Shown in pieces: positions 7,395 through 15,807 of a stretch of 33,644 nucleotides of DNA. This stretch comes from Actinomycetes bacterium (GTDB taxonomy: Bacteria > Actinomycetota > Coriobacteriia > Coriobacteriales > Eggerthellaceae). Numbering within the stretch: position 1 is the stretch's first letter; each line of letters starts with the position of its first letter. The translations under genes were made by a program, and so were the position numbers. The DNA is taken from the NCBI GenBank assembly GCA_023460315.1, contig JAEWQO010000087.1:1-33644 (forward strand), given 5' to 3'. The notes under the pieces are model-generated. The model saw nothing but the letters and a program-made list of their open reading frames with translations, ran no database searches and was not told the origin of the DNA.

Positions 7395-7483
7395 GAATTT
7401 CTCAAACGGCGATGGGTTCAGCTGGCTTTTGGGGTAAATCCTTCGATCCGCCGCCGTTCGTGCGTGTTCAGGGAGTATTGGCA

Positions 7484-8968
7484 ATGGAACAGCAAAGGGA
7501 GGCGTCTCGGCACCGCGGGGATGGGGGCGGGGCTCTGCATCGTGGGGATAGCGCGAAGATGGAACGCATGGGAACCGAAAGCACGCTGAGGCTGTTGCTC
7601 GAGTTTTCGATTCCCGCCGTGTTCGGCGTGCTGGTGCAGACGCTTTACAACGTCATTGACGCCGTGTATGTCGGAGCGGCCGTGGGGGAGATCGGTCTTG
7701 CTGCCACCACGGTGGCCAACCCCGCCATGATGTTCATGGTGGCCGTCGCGATGCTGCTCGGAGTGGGCGGAAACGCCTTTGCGGCCATCAAGCTGGGCGA
7801 GCGCAAAACGTCCGTTGCGCAGAGAGCCGTGGGCAACAGCTTCGTGCTTCTTCTGGGAGCCGGTGCGCTCATGTGGCTCATCGGACTGGTGGCCCTTGAT
7901 CCCCTTTTGCGCATTTCAGGTGCCGACGGCGACGTGTTGCCTCAGGCACATGCGTTCATGGCTGTCATCGTGGCGGGCTGTCCTCTGCAGTTCATCGCCT
8001 TTGGCATGAATAATTTCATCCGCACGGCAGGTCATCCAAACCGGGCGCTCGGATCGATGCTTGTGGGTACAGGCGCGAACGTGGCGCTGGGATACCTGTT
8101 CATCGTGGTGCTCGAGGGCGGCATGACGGGCGCAGGACTGGCAACCGTCTGTTCATGGGCCCTTTCTGCCGCTTTTGTCATGCAGTTTTTTCTGAAGAAG
8201 GATTCCCCCCTACCTTTGCGACGTGACATGCTTGGGCTGAAGCCCAAAGTTGCCCTTCGCATCTGCGCCCTCGGCGTGGCACCCTCGATCATGGAGATGG
8301 GCTTTGCCGTCTCAAACGCCATCATGAACAATCTGCTCATGAGCTATGGCACCTCTGATCCGTTGGGATCAGAGGGCGCGCTCGCCGTCATGAGGGTTTT
8401 GTCGGCTGTCGGCATGTTTACCATCATGCCTTCCATGGGCATCGCCATGGGCGCTCAGCCCATCATTGGCTATAACTATGGGGCGCGGAGGTTCGGCCGC
8501 ATGAAACGCACGCTTCGCCAGGCCATACTTCTTGGCGTTGCCATCACGACGCCCCTCTGGCTCACGGTCCTGTTCTTTCCTGACCTCTATGCGCATCTCT
8601 TTAGCTTGCCTGAAGCATATCTTGACGCAACGGCATGGGCGCTCGTCGCTTATCTCGTTTTCATCCCCATCTTGCCGCTTGCCCTCATTGGCGCAAATTA
8701 TTTCGACGCGACGGGCCAGGCGCTCAAGGCTACGCTGCTCACGTTGACGCGTCAAATACTGTTCTTCATTCCCCTTTTGCTGGCAAGCCCTCATGTGCTG
8801 CCTTTGATTCTTCCTTTGACGCCTCTGCAGAGTATCTTTTTTGCTCCCTCTCTTTCCGACATCACATCAACGCTTCTGGTCGTTTCGTTCTTGATGGTCG
8901 AAAGGAGGAGAGTGCGCCTGCTGGAGAAGCGCGAGCGGGAAGCGCTCACATCGGCTCATCGCGGATAG
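7484..8968 (+). CDS. MATE family efflux transporter
   Basis: A 494-residue membrane protein with about 12 hydrophobic segments in two similar halves, the length and layout of MATE exporters, which expel cationic drugs or metabolites by Na+ or H+ antiport. Family-like stretches include FSIPAVFGVLVQTLYNVIDA near residue 45, GMNNFIRTAGHPNRA in the first half and GAQPIIGYNYGARR in the second. ATG 7484 has GGGAG nine bases upstream. An inner ATG at 7559 would remove a 25-residue hydrophilic extension and is possible. The gene has its own promoter and structured leader and stands alone between divergent and co-directional operons. Substrate unknown. Confidence 0.88.
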   Translation: MEQQREASRHRGDGGGALHRGDSAKMERMGTESTLRLLLEFSIPAVFGVLVQTLYNVIDAVYVGAAVGEIGLAATTVANPAMMFMVAVAMLLGVGGNAFAAIKLGERKTSVAQRAVGNSFVLLLGAGALMWLIGLVALDPLLRISGADGDVLPQAHAFMAVIVAGCPLQFIAFGMNNFIRTAGHPNRALGSMLVGTGANVALGYLFIVVLEGGMTGAGLATVCSWALSAAFVMQFFLKKDSPLPLRRDMLGLKPKVALRICALGVAPSIMEMGFAVSNAIMNNLLMSYGTSDPLGSEGALAVMRVLSAVGMFTIMPSMGIAMGAQPIIGYNYGARRFGRMKRTLRQAILLGVAITTPLWLTVLFFPDLYAHLFSLPEAYLDATAWALVAYLVFIPILPLALIGANYFDATGQALKATLLTLTRQILFFIPLLLASPHVLPLILPLTPLQSIFFAPSLSDITSTLLVVSFLMVERRRVRLLEKREREALTSAHRG

Positions 8969-9185
8969 CTCGCACGCTTTGTGTTCTGGCGCTTTTGCGA
9001 GCTGTGGAGCCCCGGGGAACCGGACGCGCCGAACGGCCGGAATGGCCTCCGTCTGCCGGCCCTTTCCTTCCGCTTCCGGCGTTTCACATGATCTTCCAGC
9101 CCTTTTACCGAGCAAACTCCGCCCGATACGGACGGCTGAAAGGTTCTTTCCCCTTTTCTTTGGTAGAGTGCTCAGCGGGCGACTT
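8969..9185. other. Intergenic region after MATE
   Basis: GC-rich stretch with a weak hairpin, GGCCGG (9035-9040) with CCGGCC (9056-9061), followed by CTTTCC. It may end the MATE transcript, but the stem is short and the tail is not a clean T-run. Confidence 0.3.
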
Positions 9186-9215
9186 TTGTCGTTTCCCCGT
9201 GTCTGACAACATATA
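9186..9215 (+). promoter_or_regulatory. Promoter candidate for the ech operon
   Basis: TTGTCG (9186-9191), an 18-base spacer and CATATA (9210-9215), 37 bases before the echA start. The same interval has an inverted repeat, TTGTC (9186-9190) with GACAA (9205-9209), so a regulator could bind across the spacer. Both hexamers are imperfect. Confidence 0.4.
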
Positions 9216-9251
9216 TGCAAGTAAAACGGAAAGAGCAAAGGGGGAGGCTAC

Positions 9252-11201
9252 GTGGCTATGCTCGGTTTTTTGATCATTTTCCCGCTGGTCGTTGCCGGCG
9301 TGATGCTGGTCGTGCGCAACAACCAAGCGCGAGACGTGATCGTCATCGTTTCCGGTCTCGTTATCGGTTTGGCATCGATAGGGCTGGTTGTCGCCTATAT
9401 CGGGGCGCCTCGAGTTTCGTTCGAACTCCAATCGCCGGTCGCAGACTACGCATGCACGGTGGTAAGCGTGCTGATCGCCGCCGCCATCCTGTACTACGGC
9501 ATTCGTTACAAGAACACGTTGGCGTGTGTCCTTGCCATCATTCAGACGGCCGGATCCTTGGTGTTCGAATTTGGCTTTGCCCATGGGATCGCCGTGCCCG
9601 ACGCCTTGTATCTCGATTCGCTGTCGCTCCTCATGGCGTTCATCATCGGCGTTGTTGGTTCTGGGATCTGCGTGTATGCCCTCGGGTATATGAAAGATTT
9701 CCAGGAACACGAACCTGAGGGTTCCAAGGATCGCCGTCCGACGTTCTTTGCCCTCATGTTCGTGTTCCTCTCGGCCATGTTCGTCATCGTATTTTCGAAC
9801 AACATGGTATGGATGTTCACAGGATGGGAAGTCACCACCGTCTGCTCGTTCCTTCTCATTGCTTACACGCGCACCGAAGAGGCGATCGAGAATGCGTTTC
9901 GCCAAATCATCATGAACATACTGGGCGGCATCGCGTTTCTCGCCGCGCTGTGGCTCATCGTGTTGCAGTTTGGCACGCTGTCATTCTTGGAATTCTTGGA
10001 AATCGGCACGAGCTATCCGCTTCTGGTTGTGCTTCCGGTGACGGCCCTCGCCTTTGCGGGACTCACGAAGGCGGCTCAGATGCCTTTCCACACCTGGTTG
10101 CTTGGCGCTATGGTTGCTCCTACGCCCACGTCGGCCCTCCTTCATTCTTCCACGATGGTAAAAGCGGGCGTCTTCCTGCTTGTCAAGCTTGCTCCAGTAT
10201 TCTATGCCGGGACAACGTCGCTGCAAGGTGGGTTCCTCACCGCTGTCCCGAGCCTTATGGTCGTGCTTGTCGGCGGAGTGACGTTCCTTCTTTGTTCGTT
10301 CATGGCGATCTCGCAGAGCAACGCCAAACGCGTGCTCGCCTATTCGACCATTGCCAATCTGGGCTTGATCATCGCGTGTGCGGGAGTGGGGACGCCGGAG
10401 GCTGTGTGGGCTGCCACGTTCCTGGTGCTCTTTCATGCGGTTGCCAAGTCGCTGCTGTTCCTCTGCGTCGGCACGGCCGAGCACCATATTGGAAGCCGTG
10501 ATATCGAGGATATGGATCTCCTGTTTGAACGCATGCCTCGGTTGGCGCGCCTCATGATGCTCGGCATCATGGGAATGTTCGTCGCCCCCTTTGGCATGCT
10601 CATCGCCAAATGGGCCACGCTCGTCTCTTTCGTCGAGACGAGTCAAGTCGCCCTCATCATCATCTTGGCGTTCGGTTCAGCTGCCACCTTCATGTTCTGG
10701 GCCAAATGGCTCGGCAAGCTTTCGGGCATAGCCGGGCAGCCTGCCAATGAAGAACGTACGGTGCACAGCAGCGAGTGGGCCTCGCTCTTGCTCATGGCCA
10801 CGCTCGTGGTTTTGTGCTGCGTGTTTCTGCCGGTCATATCAGGGGTCATCGTCGAACCCTATGTGTACGGCGTCTATGGTTCGTTCGGGCAGGACATCTC
10901 GTCGGCCAACCTGTGGATCGCTTCCATCGCGTCCGCGTTCATGGTCATCGTTCTGTTTGCCGGCCTCGGTCGAAGCAAGGCGAAAAAAGTCGACATCTAC
11001 CTGTCGGGCGTGAGCCAGGACAACGCCGGCCGCACGTTCCGGAACTCGATGTCGGGCGTGACCAATGCAACCGCTCGCAATTGGTATCTGGAGGATATTT
11101 TCGGAGAGCAGCGTCTTGCTCCGATCGGCGTCATCATGTGCACGGTCGTGATCGTTGTGGCCTTCGCGGCATCGGCTGTGGCCGTGCCGGGACTGTTTTA
11201 G
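9252..11201 (+). CDS. echA: Ech hydrogenase subunit A, ion-translocating antiporter-like
   Basis: A 649-residue polytopic membrane protein of the NuoL/MrpA/HyfB/EchA family with about 15 or more hydrophobic segments. Diagnostic core: FSNNMVWMFTGWEVTTVCSF near 180-199 with the conserved glutamate, and AGLTKAAQMPFHTWLLGAM followed by APTPTSALLHSSTMVKAG near 270-305, with the conserved lysines and histidines of the proton path. It moves H+ or Na+ when the hydrogenase module turns over. It starts at GTG 9252, with GGGGGAGG five bases upstream. First gene of a six-gene operon; 16 bases separate it from echB. HyfB/HycC-type subunits are the alternative, but the six-gene order is that of Ech. Confidence 0.92.
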   Translation: MAMLGFLIIFPLVVAGVMLVVRNNQARDVIVIVSGLVIGLASIGLVVAYIGAPRVSFELQSPVADYACTVVSVLIAAAILYYGIRYKNTLACVLAIIQTAGSLVFEFGFAHGIAVPDALYLDSLSLLMAFIIGVVGSGICVYALGYMKDFQEHEPEGSKDRRPTFFALMFVFLSAMFVIVFSNNMVWMFTGWEVTTVCSFLLIAYTRTEEAIENAFRQIIMNILGGIAFLAALWLIVLQFGTLSFLEFLEIGTSYPLLVVLPVTALAFAGLTKAAQMPFHTWLLGAMVAPTPTSALLHSSTMVKAGVFLLVKLAPVFYAGTTSLQGGFLTAVPSLMVVLVGGVTFLLCSFMAISQSNAKRVLAYSTIANLGLIIACAGVGTPEAVWAATFLVLFHAVAKSLLFLCVGTAEHHIGSRDIEDMDLLFERMPRLARLMMLGIMGMFVAPFGMLIAKWATLVSFVETSQVALIIILAFGSAATFMFWAKWLGKLSGIAGQPANEERTVHSSEWASLLLMATLVVLCCVFLPVISGVIVEPYVYGVYGSFGQDISSANLWIASIASAFMVIVLFAGLGRSKAKKVDIYLSGVSQDNAGRTFRNSMSGVTNATARNWYLEDIFGEQRLAPIGVIMCTVVIVVAFAASAVAVPGLF

Positions 11202-11217
11202 GAGGGGAGGAGATACC

Positions 11218-12096
11218 ATGTCATATCTGCCTGTCATCATAGGAACCCTCGCCTTCGCCATCCTTGCTCCGGTCGTGGGGTGCCTGATTGCTGGCCTTGA
11301 TCGCAAGATATCCGCCCGGATGCAGGGCCGTGTCGGGCCGCCTTTGCTGCAGCCGTATTACGACGTGCGGAAGCTCATCGAGAAAGACAATGTGTCAGTC
11401 AATTCCACCGAGGGTGTCTATGTCACCTGCTCTCTCGTGTTTGCGCTGATTGCCGGTGGCGTCTTCTATTCGGGCGGCAACTTGCTCATGAGCGTGTTTC
11501 TTGTCACCTTGTCCGGGCTGCTGTTCATCATTGCGGCTTATTCCACGCGGTCTCCCTATTCCGAGATTGGTGCAAATCGCGAAACGCTGCAGGTCATGGC
11601 TTATGAGCCCATGGTGCTGTTCATGGCTGTGGCGTTCTATATGGCCGCTGGCACGTTTGATGTTGCGGGAGTGTTTACCCTTGATGCTCCGGTTATATCG
11701 ACGATCTGGCTCGTGTTCTTGGGCTTCCTGTTCATCTTGACCATCAAGCTTCGTAAGTCGCCTTTCGACCTTTCGTACTCCCATCATGCGCATCAGGAGA
11801 TCGTCAAGGGCATAACAACCGAGATGAGCGGCAAGACGCTTGCGAAGGTCGAGATCATGCACTGGTGCGAGAATGTGCTGTTTCTTGGATGGGTGGGCAT
11901 GTTCTTCGTGTGGGCCAACCCGCTTTCTCTCGTGCTTGCGATTGTTGTCGTCCTGCTCACGTATTTTCTCGAAATATGGATCGACAATAATTTTGCCCGT
12001 GTGAAATGGCAGCTTTTGCTCAAGTCGGCATGGATCGTTGCTCTCGTCGCCGGTGGCGTGAATATTGCGGTCCTCTCGTACCTGCCGTATCTGTAA
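11218..12096 (+). CDS. echB: Ech hydrogenase subunit B, membrane anchor (NuoH-like)
   Basis: A 292-residue membrane protein with about eight hydrophobic segments, homologous to complex I NuoH and formate hydrogenlyase HycD. Typical stretches are the first cytoplasmic loop RKISARMQGRVGPPLLQPYYD (here about 28-48), the SPYSEIGANRETLQVMAYEP segment with its conserved glutamates, and KSPFDLSYSHHAHQEIVKG. It joins the hydrophilic hydrogenase arm to the ion pump. ATG 11218 follows AGGAGGGGAGGAGA. An upstream in-frame reading would overlap echA and is rejected. It ends 10 bases before echC. Confidence 0.93.
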   Translation: MSYLPVIIGTLAFAILAPVVGCLIAGLDRKISARMQGRVGPPLLQPYYDVRKLIEKDNVSVNSTEGVYVTCSLVFALIAGGVFYSGGNLLMSVFLVTLSGLLFIIAAYSTRSPYSEIGANRETLQVMAYEPMVLFMAVAFYMAAGTFDVAGVFTLDAPVISTIWLVFLGFLFILTIKLRKSPFDLSYSHHAHQEIVKGITTEMSGKTLAKVEIMHWCENVLFLGWVGMFFVWANPLSLVLAIVVVLLTYFLEIWIDNNFARVKWQLLLKSAWIVALVAGGVNIAVLSYLPYL

Positions 12097-12106
12097 AGGA
12101 GCATTC

Positions 12107-12550
12107 ATGACGTTTGCTACAAAATCTCCGTGGGTCATCCATTATGATGGTTCGAGTTGCAACGGATGTGACATCGAGATATTGGCTGCGCTGTGTCCTG
12201 GCTATGATGTGGAACGTTTTGGCATCATCAACACGGGCAATCCCAAGCATGCCGACATCTTTTTGGTGACCGGCTCGGTCAACGAGCAAAACATAAAGGT
12301 CGTTCAGGAGATATACAATCAGATGGTCGAGCCCAAAGTGGTCATCGCCTGTGGCATCTGCGCCTGCTCGGCGGGCATCTTTCATGATTGCTACAATGTG
12401 ATTGGCGGTGTTGACCAAGCCATTCCTGTTGACGTTTACGCACCGGGATGCGCAGTGCGTCCAGAAGCCATCATCGATGCTGTCGTGCAGGGTCTCGGCA
12501 TTCTGGAAGAGAAGTCGAAGGCCCTGCAGGCACAGAAGAAGGGGGCATAA
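12107..12550 (+). CDS. echC: Ech hydrogenase small subunit (NuoB-like, one 4Fe-4S)
   Basis: A 147-residue soluble subunit of the NuoB/HycG/EchC type that holds the [4Fe-4S] cluster nearest the NiFe site. Ligands are visible as C18 and C21 in SSCNGCD, C85 in CGICACSAGIF and C115 in PGCAVRPEAI. This is the short Ech form, with no signal peptide, so the enzyme faces the cytoplasm. ATG 12107 follows AAAGGAG. It lies one base before echD. The expected partner is EchE; the two together form the catalytic core. Confidence 0.94.
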   Translation: MTFATKSPWVIHYDGSSCNGCDIEILAALCPGYDVERFGIINTGNPKHADIFLVTGSVNEQNIKVVQEIYNQMVEPKVVIACGICACSAGIFHDCYNVIGGVDQAIPVDVYAPGCAVRPEAIIDAVVQGLGILEEKSKALQAQKKGA

Positions 12551-12551
12551 G

Positions 12552-13238
12552 ATGAGTTTGAAAAGCGTGTTCGTTCCCCTGACCGTCGAAGAGTTGCCCG
12601 CGCTCGCTGCCGATCGGAAAGCGAACGGGTGGCGCTATGTGCAGATGCTTGCCGTGAACACTGAGGACGGCATCGATCTGGTGTACTCGTTCATGAAGGA
12701 TGGAGTGCTCGAGAATCACGAGATCAAGGGTGTTGACAAGAACACAACGGTGCCAAGCGTGACCGACCAGTTCTTGGCGGCATTCGTGTTCGAGAACGAG
12801 GCTCACGATCTGTTTGGAGTGGATATTTCGTCCATTGCCATAGACTTTGGCGGCAACTTCTACGCTTTGTCTCAAAAAGAGCCCATGACCATCATATCGC
12901 CAGCTCAGAAAGCGGCACGCGAGAAAGCGGCGAAGATTGCTGCGGCGAAAGCGGCGAAGGAAAAGGCTTCGTCTTCGGATCAGGCCGCGACGGCGTCGAA
13001 TCTTGAGACGATGGAAGCGAAGCTGGCTGGCATGGATCCCGAGAAAGCCGCCAAGGTGCGTGCTGCCATGGAGGCAAAGGCCAAGAAGGAAGCCGCGGCA
13101 AAGCAAGCTGAAGCTGCGGAAAAAATGAAGGACCTCGACCCTGAGAAGGCCGCAAAGGTCAAGGCGGCTCTTGAGGCAAAGGCTGCTCGCGAGAAGGAAA
13201 AGAACAAGCGAGACGCGGCCGAAAAGGAAGGCGAATAG
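12552..13238 (+). CDS. echD: Ech hydrogenase subunit D (NuoC-like) with charged repeat tail
   Basis: A 228-residue protein. Residues 1-115 correspond to the NuoC/EchD domain, with the family motif ENEAHDLFGV at 81-90. Residues 116-228 are an unusual tail made almost only of Ala, Lys and Glu, predicted helical or coiled-coil. It contains an internal duplication: MDPEKAAKVRAAMEAKAKKE (161-180) and LDPEKAAKVKAALEAKAARE (195-214). Such a tail is not needed for the family fold, so it may bind a partner, for example a ferredoxin or another subunit. ATG 12552 follows GAAGAAGGGGGC. It overlaps nothing and ends one base before echE. The core assignment is firm; the tail's role is unknown. Confidence 0.9.
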   Translation: MSLKSVFVPLTVEELPALAADRKANGWRYVQMLAVNTEDGIDLVYSFMKDGVLENHEIKGVDKNTTVPSVTDQFLAAFVFENEAHDLFGVDISSIAIDFGGNFYALSQKEPMTIISPAQKAAREKAAKIAAAKAAKEKASSSDQAATASNLETMEAKLAGMDPEKAAKVRAAMEAKAKKEAAAKQAEAAEKMKDLDPEKAAKVKAALEAKAAREKEKNKRDAAEKEGE

Positions 13239-13239
13239 C

Positions 13240-14328
13240 ATGGGAAAAGCAACCGTCATTCCCTTCGGTCCGCAGCACCCCGTGCTGCCCGAGCCCCTGC
13301 ATCTCGATCTGGTGGTGGAAGACGAGACGGTCATCGAGGCCATTCCTCAGATCGGCTTCATCCATCGCGGTCTCGAGAAGCTGGTGGAAACAAGGGATTA
13401 CAATCAGTTCATCTATGTTGCAGAGCGCATCTGCGGTATCTGCGCGTTTGGCCATTCGATGGGATATGCGGAGACCGTCGAGAAGCTTATGGGCGTTGAG
13501 ATTCCTCCGCGCGCTGAGTACTTGCGGGTGATTTGGCATGAACTTAGCAGAATACACTCACATGTTCTATGGATGGGCCTTGCCGCCGACGCTCTTGGCT
13601 TCGAGAGTCTGTTCATGCACTGCTGGAGGCTGCGTGAGCGCGTGCTTGACATCTTTGAAAAGACGACGGGCGGCCGTGTGATCTTTTCCGTCGTCAAGGT
13701 CGGCGGTGTGGTTCGTGACATCGACGACGCCATGTTTGCCGAGATGAAGCGAACGCTTGAGGGCATCAAGGATGAATACCGCCAAATTTGCGATGCGTTT
13801 CTCAAGGACCGCTCGGTGAAAAACCGTACGGTGGGTGTCGGCTGCATCAGCCATGAAGATGCGGTGAACATGAGCATGGTGGGGCCTTTTGGCCGTGCAT
13901 CAAACGTGAAGTACGATGCTCGAATGCTTGGGAATGGCGGTTATGGAAAACTGTCTGATTTCCAGCCTATTCTCGACGGGCAGGGTGACTGCTATGCCCG
14001 GGTAAAGGTGCGCGCTCTCGAGGTGCTGCAATCCATCGACATTATCGAGGAGATGATCGGCAAGATACCTTCCGGAGACATTGCCGTCGATGTGAAGGGA
14101 GCGCCCGGCGCGGGAAGCGAGGCTGCCAATGTCGTTGAGCAGCCGCGCGGCGAATGCTATTACTATGCCCGTGGCAACGGATCCAAATATCTGGAGCGCA
14201 TGCGCATGCGCACTCCCACGTCTCAAAATCTTGCTGGCATGGCCACGGCGCTCGCTGGCTGCGATTTGGCTGATGTCAATATGATTGTGCTCACCATCGA
14301 TCCCTGCATCAGCTGCACAGAAAGGTAG
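13240..14328 (+). CDS. echE: Ech hydrogenase large subunit (NiFe site)
   Basis: A 362-residue catalytic subunit of a group 4 [NiFe] hydrogenase. The four metal-binding cysteines are all present: C65 and C68 in RICGICAFGH, and C356 and C359 in DPCISCTER at the extreme C-terminus. They are lost in the homologous complex I subunit NuoD, so this is a true hydrogenase. It reduces protons to H2 with electrons from ferredoxin, or the reverse. The chain ends right after the CxxCTER motif, so there is no C-terminal propeptide to remove, unlike most NiFe hydrogenases. ATG 13240 overlaps nothing and follows AAAAGGAAGGCG. No hyp maturation genes are in the window. Confidence 0.95.
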   Translation: MGKATVIPFGPQHPVLPEPLHLDLVVEDETVIEAIPQIGFIHRGLEKLVETRDYNQFIYVAERICGICAFGHSMGYAETVEKLMGVEIPPRAEYLRVIWHELSRIHSHVLWMGLAADALGFESLFMHCWRLRERVLDIFEKTTGGRVIFSVVKVGGVVRDIDDAMFAEMKRTLEGIKDEYRQICDAFLKDRSVKNRTVGVGCISHEDAVNMSMVGPFGRASNVKYDARMLGNGGYGKLSDFQPILDGQGDCYARVKVRALEVLQSIDIIEEMIGKIPSGDIAVDVKGAPGAGSEAANVVEQPRGECYYYARGNGSKYLERMRMRTPTSQNLAGMATALAGCDLADVNMIVLTIDPCISCTER

Positions 14329-14333
14329 GCGGA

Positions 14334-14717
14334 ATGGATGGATTCAATCTGGGGAAGATGACCCTGGGCTCCCTGTTCAAGAAGCCTGAGACCATCTTGT
14401 ACCCCACGGTGACAAAGGAAATCCCCGTGGGCCTCAAGGGCCACGTTGCAAACGATGTCGACCACTGCATTCTCTGCGGCATTTGCATGAAGCGCTGCCC
14501 GACGGGAGCGATTACCGTGGACAAGCCGGGACGGGTGTGGGCAATTGACCGGTTCAGGTGCGTACAGTGCGGCAATTGCGTTCGCGAATGCCCTAAAAGC
14601 TGTCTTCGTATGGAGCCTACCTATATTCCTCCGGCCGCCAAGAAGAGCATCGACTCGTTCGAAGTGCCCGAGCATCCCAAGCCAATGAAAGCGTCAAAGC
14701 TTTCAAGCGGAGCATGA
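14334..14717 (+). CDS. echF: Ech hydrogenase ferredoxin-like subunit (2x 4Fe-4S)
   Basis: A 127-residue polyferredoxin subunit of the NuoI/EchF type. Two classic cluster motifs are present: C45, C48, C51, C55 and C76, C79, C82, C86, each CxxCxxCxxxCP. It takes electrons from soluble ferredoxin and passes them to EchC. The start is ATG 14334, five bases after the echE stop, with GGCGGA upstream. The basic, proline-rich tail (about 98-127) is not part of the clusters. Last gene of the operon, closed by a hairpin. Confidence 0.93.
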   Translation: MDGFNLGKMTLGSLFKKPETILYPTVTKEIPVGLKGHVANDVDHCILCGICMKRCPTGAITVDKPGRVWAIDRFRCVQCGNCVRECPKSCLRMEPTYIPPAAKKSIDSFEVPEHPKPMKASKLSSGA

Positions 14718-14756
14718 TGTCTGCGGAAAACTGTTAGAATAGATCACCACGAAAGC

Positions 14757-14792
14757 AAAGCCGGGTCCTCGTGAAAATGGACCCGGCTTTGT
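14757..14792 (+). terminator. Terminator of the ech operon
   Basis: Perfect 12-bp arms AAAGCCGGGTCC (14757-14768) and GGACCCGGCTTT (14779-14790) with a 10-base loop. The stem carries its own T-run at the foot; the tail after it is only TTTGTG. It begins 39 bases after echF. Confidence 0.7.
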
Positions 14793-14821
14793 GCAGTAGG
14801 CGACATCGGAAGAAGCAAAGC

Positions 14822-15496
14822 ATGGCATGGAGCAGCAAAAGAGGCCGGAGACAAGACGCTCAAGCGGTGAGTGATCGCATTTTCACCGTGCCGAACCTCA
14901 TATCGACCATTCGGCTTTGTCTCGTTCCGGTCTATTTCGTGCTGCTGCTCAATGGCTATGACATCATGGCGACCTTTCTTTTTGCCTTGGCGGCTGGCAC
15001 CGACTGGATCGACGGACAGATAGCGCGCCGCACCAATGCCGTGTCGCGGCTCGGGCAGTTGCTCGATCCTGCGGTTGACCGCGTTCTCATGCTCGCCGGC
15101 GTTGCCGGTTTGTTCATAGTCGGACGGCTTCCTCTCTGGATCATCCTTGTCGTGTTCGTCCGGGATTTGGGTCTGTTGCTGGGAGGAGCCTTCCTTCTCA
15201 AGCGCTATCGGGTCCGCGTGGCTGTTGTGTTCCCCGGGAAGGTGGCGACGACGTTTCTGTTTGTCGGTTTTGCCGGACTCCTGCTCAACTGGCCCCTGTT
15301 GCCAGGGTTGGGCGTGGTTGATGCAGCATGGCTGCCCGGGTTCAATGCTCAGGCGTGTTCGTGGGGCATGTGGTTTGTCTATCTGGGCTTGATCCTTGCA
15401 CTGCTCACCACGGCGTATTACGTCGTTTCTGCAATAGCGAAAGTTCGCGCGGCACAGGCTGCAAGCTCTGATGTTTCGCAAGGTGGACGGCGATAG
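14822..15496 (+). CDS. pgsA: CDP-alcohol phosphatidyltransferase (PgsA-like)
   Basis: A 224-residue membrane enzyme that moves a phosphatidyl group from CDP-diacylglycerol to an alcohol, most likely glycerol 3-phosphate. The full family signature DG-AR-G-D-D is visible in DWIDGQIARR plus GQLLDPAVDR (first Asp near residue 67 of this reading), and about six hydrophobic segments follow. I choose ATG 14822, with GGAAGAAG upstream; an earlier ATG at 14771 lies inside the ech terminator hairpin and is unlikely. The gene follows the ech operon but has its own unit. A cardiolipin- or phosphatidylinositol-phosphate-type synthase cannot be excluded. Confidence 0.85.
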   Translation: MAWSSKRGRRQDAQAVSDRIFTVPNLISTIRLCLVPVYFVLLLNGYDIMATFLFALAAGTDWIDGQIARRTNAVSRLGQLLDPAVDRVLMLAGVAGLFIVGRLPLWIILVVFVRDLGLLLGGAFLLKRYRVRVAVVFPGKVATTFLFVGFAGLLLNWPLLPGLGVVDAAWLPGFNAQACSWGMWFVYLGLILALLTTAYYVVSAIAKVRAAQAASSDVSQGGRR

Positions 15497-15773
15497 CTCT
15501 GTCTGCTGGCGCACCCAGGGTCCCCGCGCCGCAGCCCGGTCCTAGGGGCGTGTTCTCGTTTGGCATTGCTGGCCGAGCTCGTCTTGGCATGCGGGCGGGG
15601 CGCGATGCCTTGGGAGAGCCCAAGTGGAAGAACCTCGCAGGAACCCTGGCGCACGGATCCCGGACGATTCGAGATGCCGTGGCGGTCTTTGCGTGCGGCA
15701 GGGATTTTTCAGAGGGGCACAAACGTGCCTGGAGGGGAAACGATAGCGAAAGCGCTGTTTTGGTGCGGGTGAC
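15497..15773. other. Intergenic region after pgsA
   Basis: GC-rich sequence; the open frames on both strands lack ribosome sites and any family similarity. I see no clear terminator for pgsA and no gene. Confidence 0.4.
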
Positions 15774-15803
15774 TTGTGCGAGTTCATCGGTAACCGCTAC
15801 ACT
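15774..15803 (+). promoter_or_regulatory. Promoter candidate for the first aryl-CoA ligase unit
   Basis: TTGTGC (15774-15779), an 18-base spacer and TACACT (15798-15803). The start point would be near 15810, exactly where the structured leader begins. Confidence 0.45.
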
Positions 15804-15807
15804 GTAA

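Noticed and set aside
7420..7460. Fluoride riboswitch before the MATE gene
   Set aside because: A GGCGATGG-like start is present but the second conserved half is missing.
6959..7483. A long open frame continuing upstream of the MATE gene
   Set aside because: The upstream part is Arg/Ser/Cys-rich with no family match; a promoter (7278-7306) and hairpins lie inside it, and a good ribosome site precedes ATG 7484.
12471..13343. Minus-strand open frame of 290 codons
   Set aside because: It is the complement of echD and echE; the Leu/Arg-rich product mirrors the Lys/Ala/Glu repeat tail.
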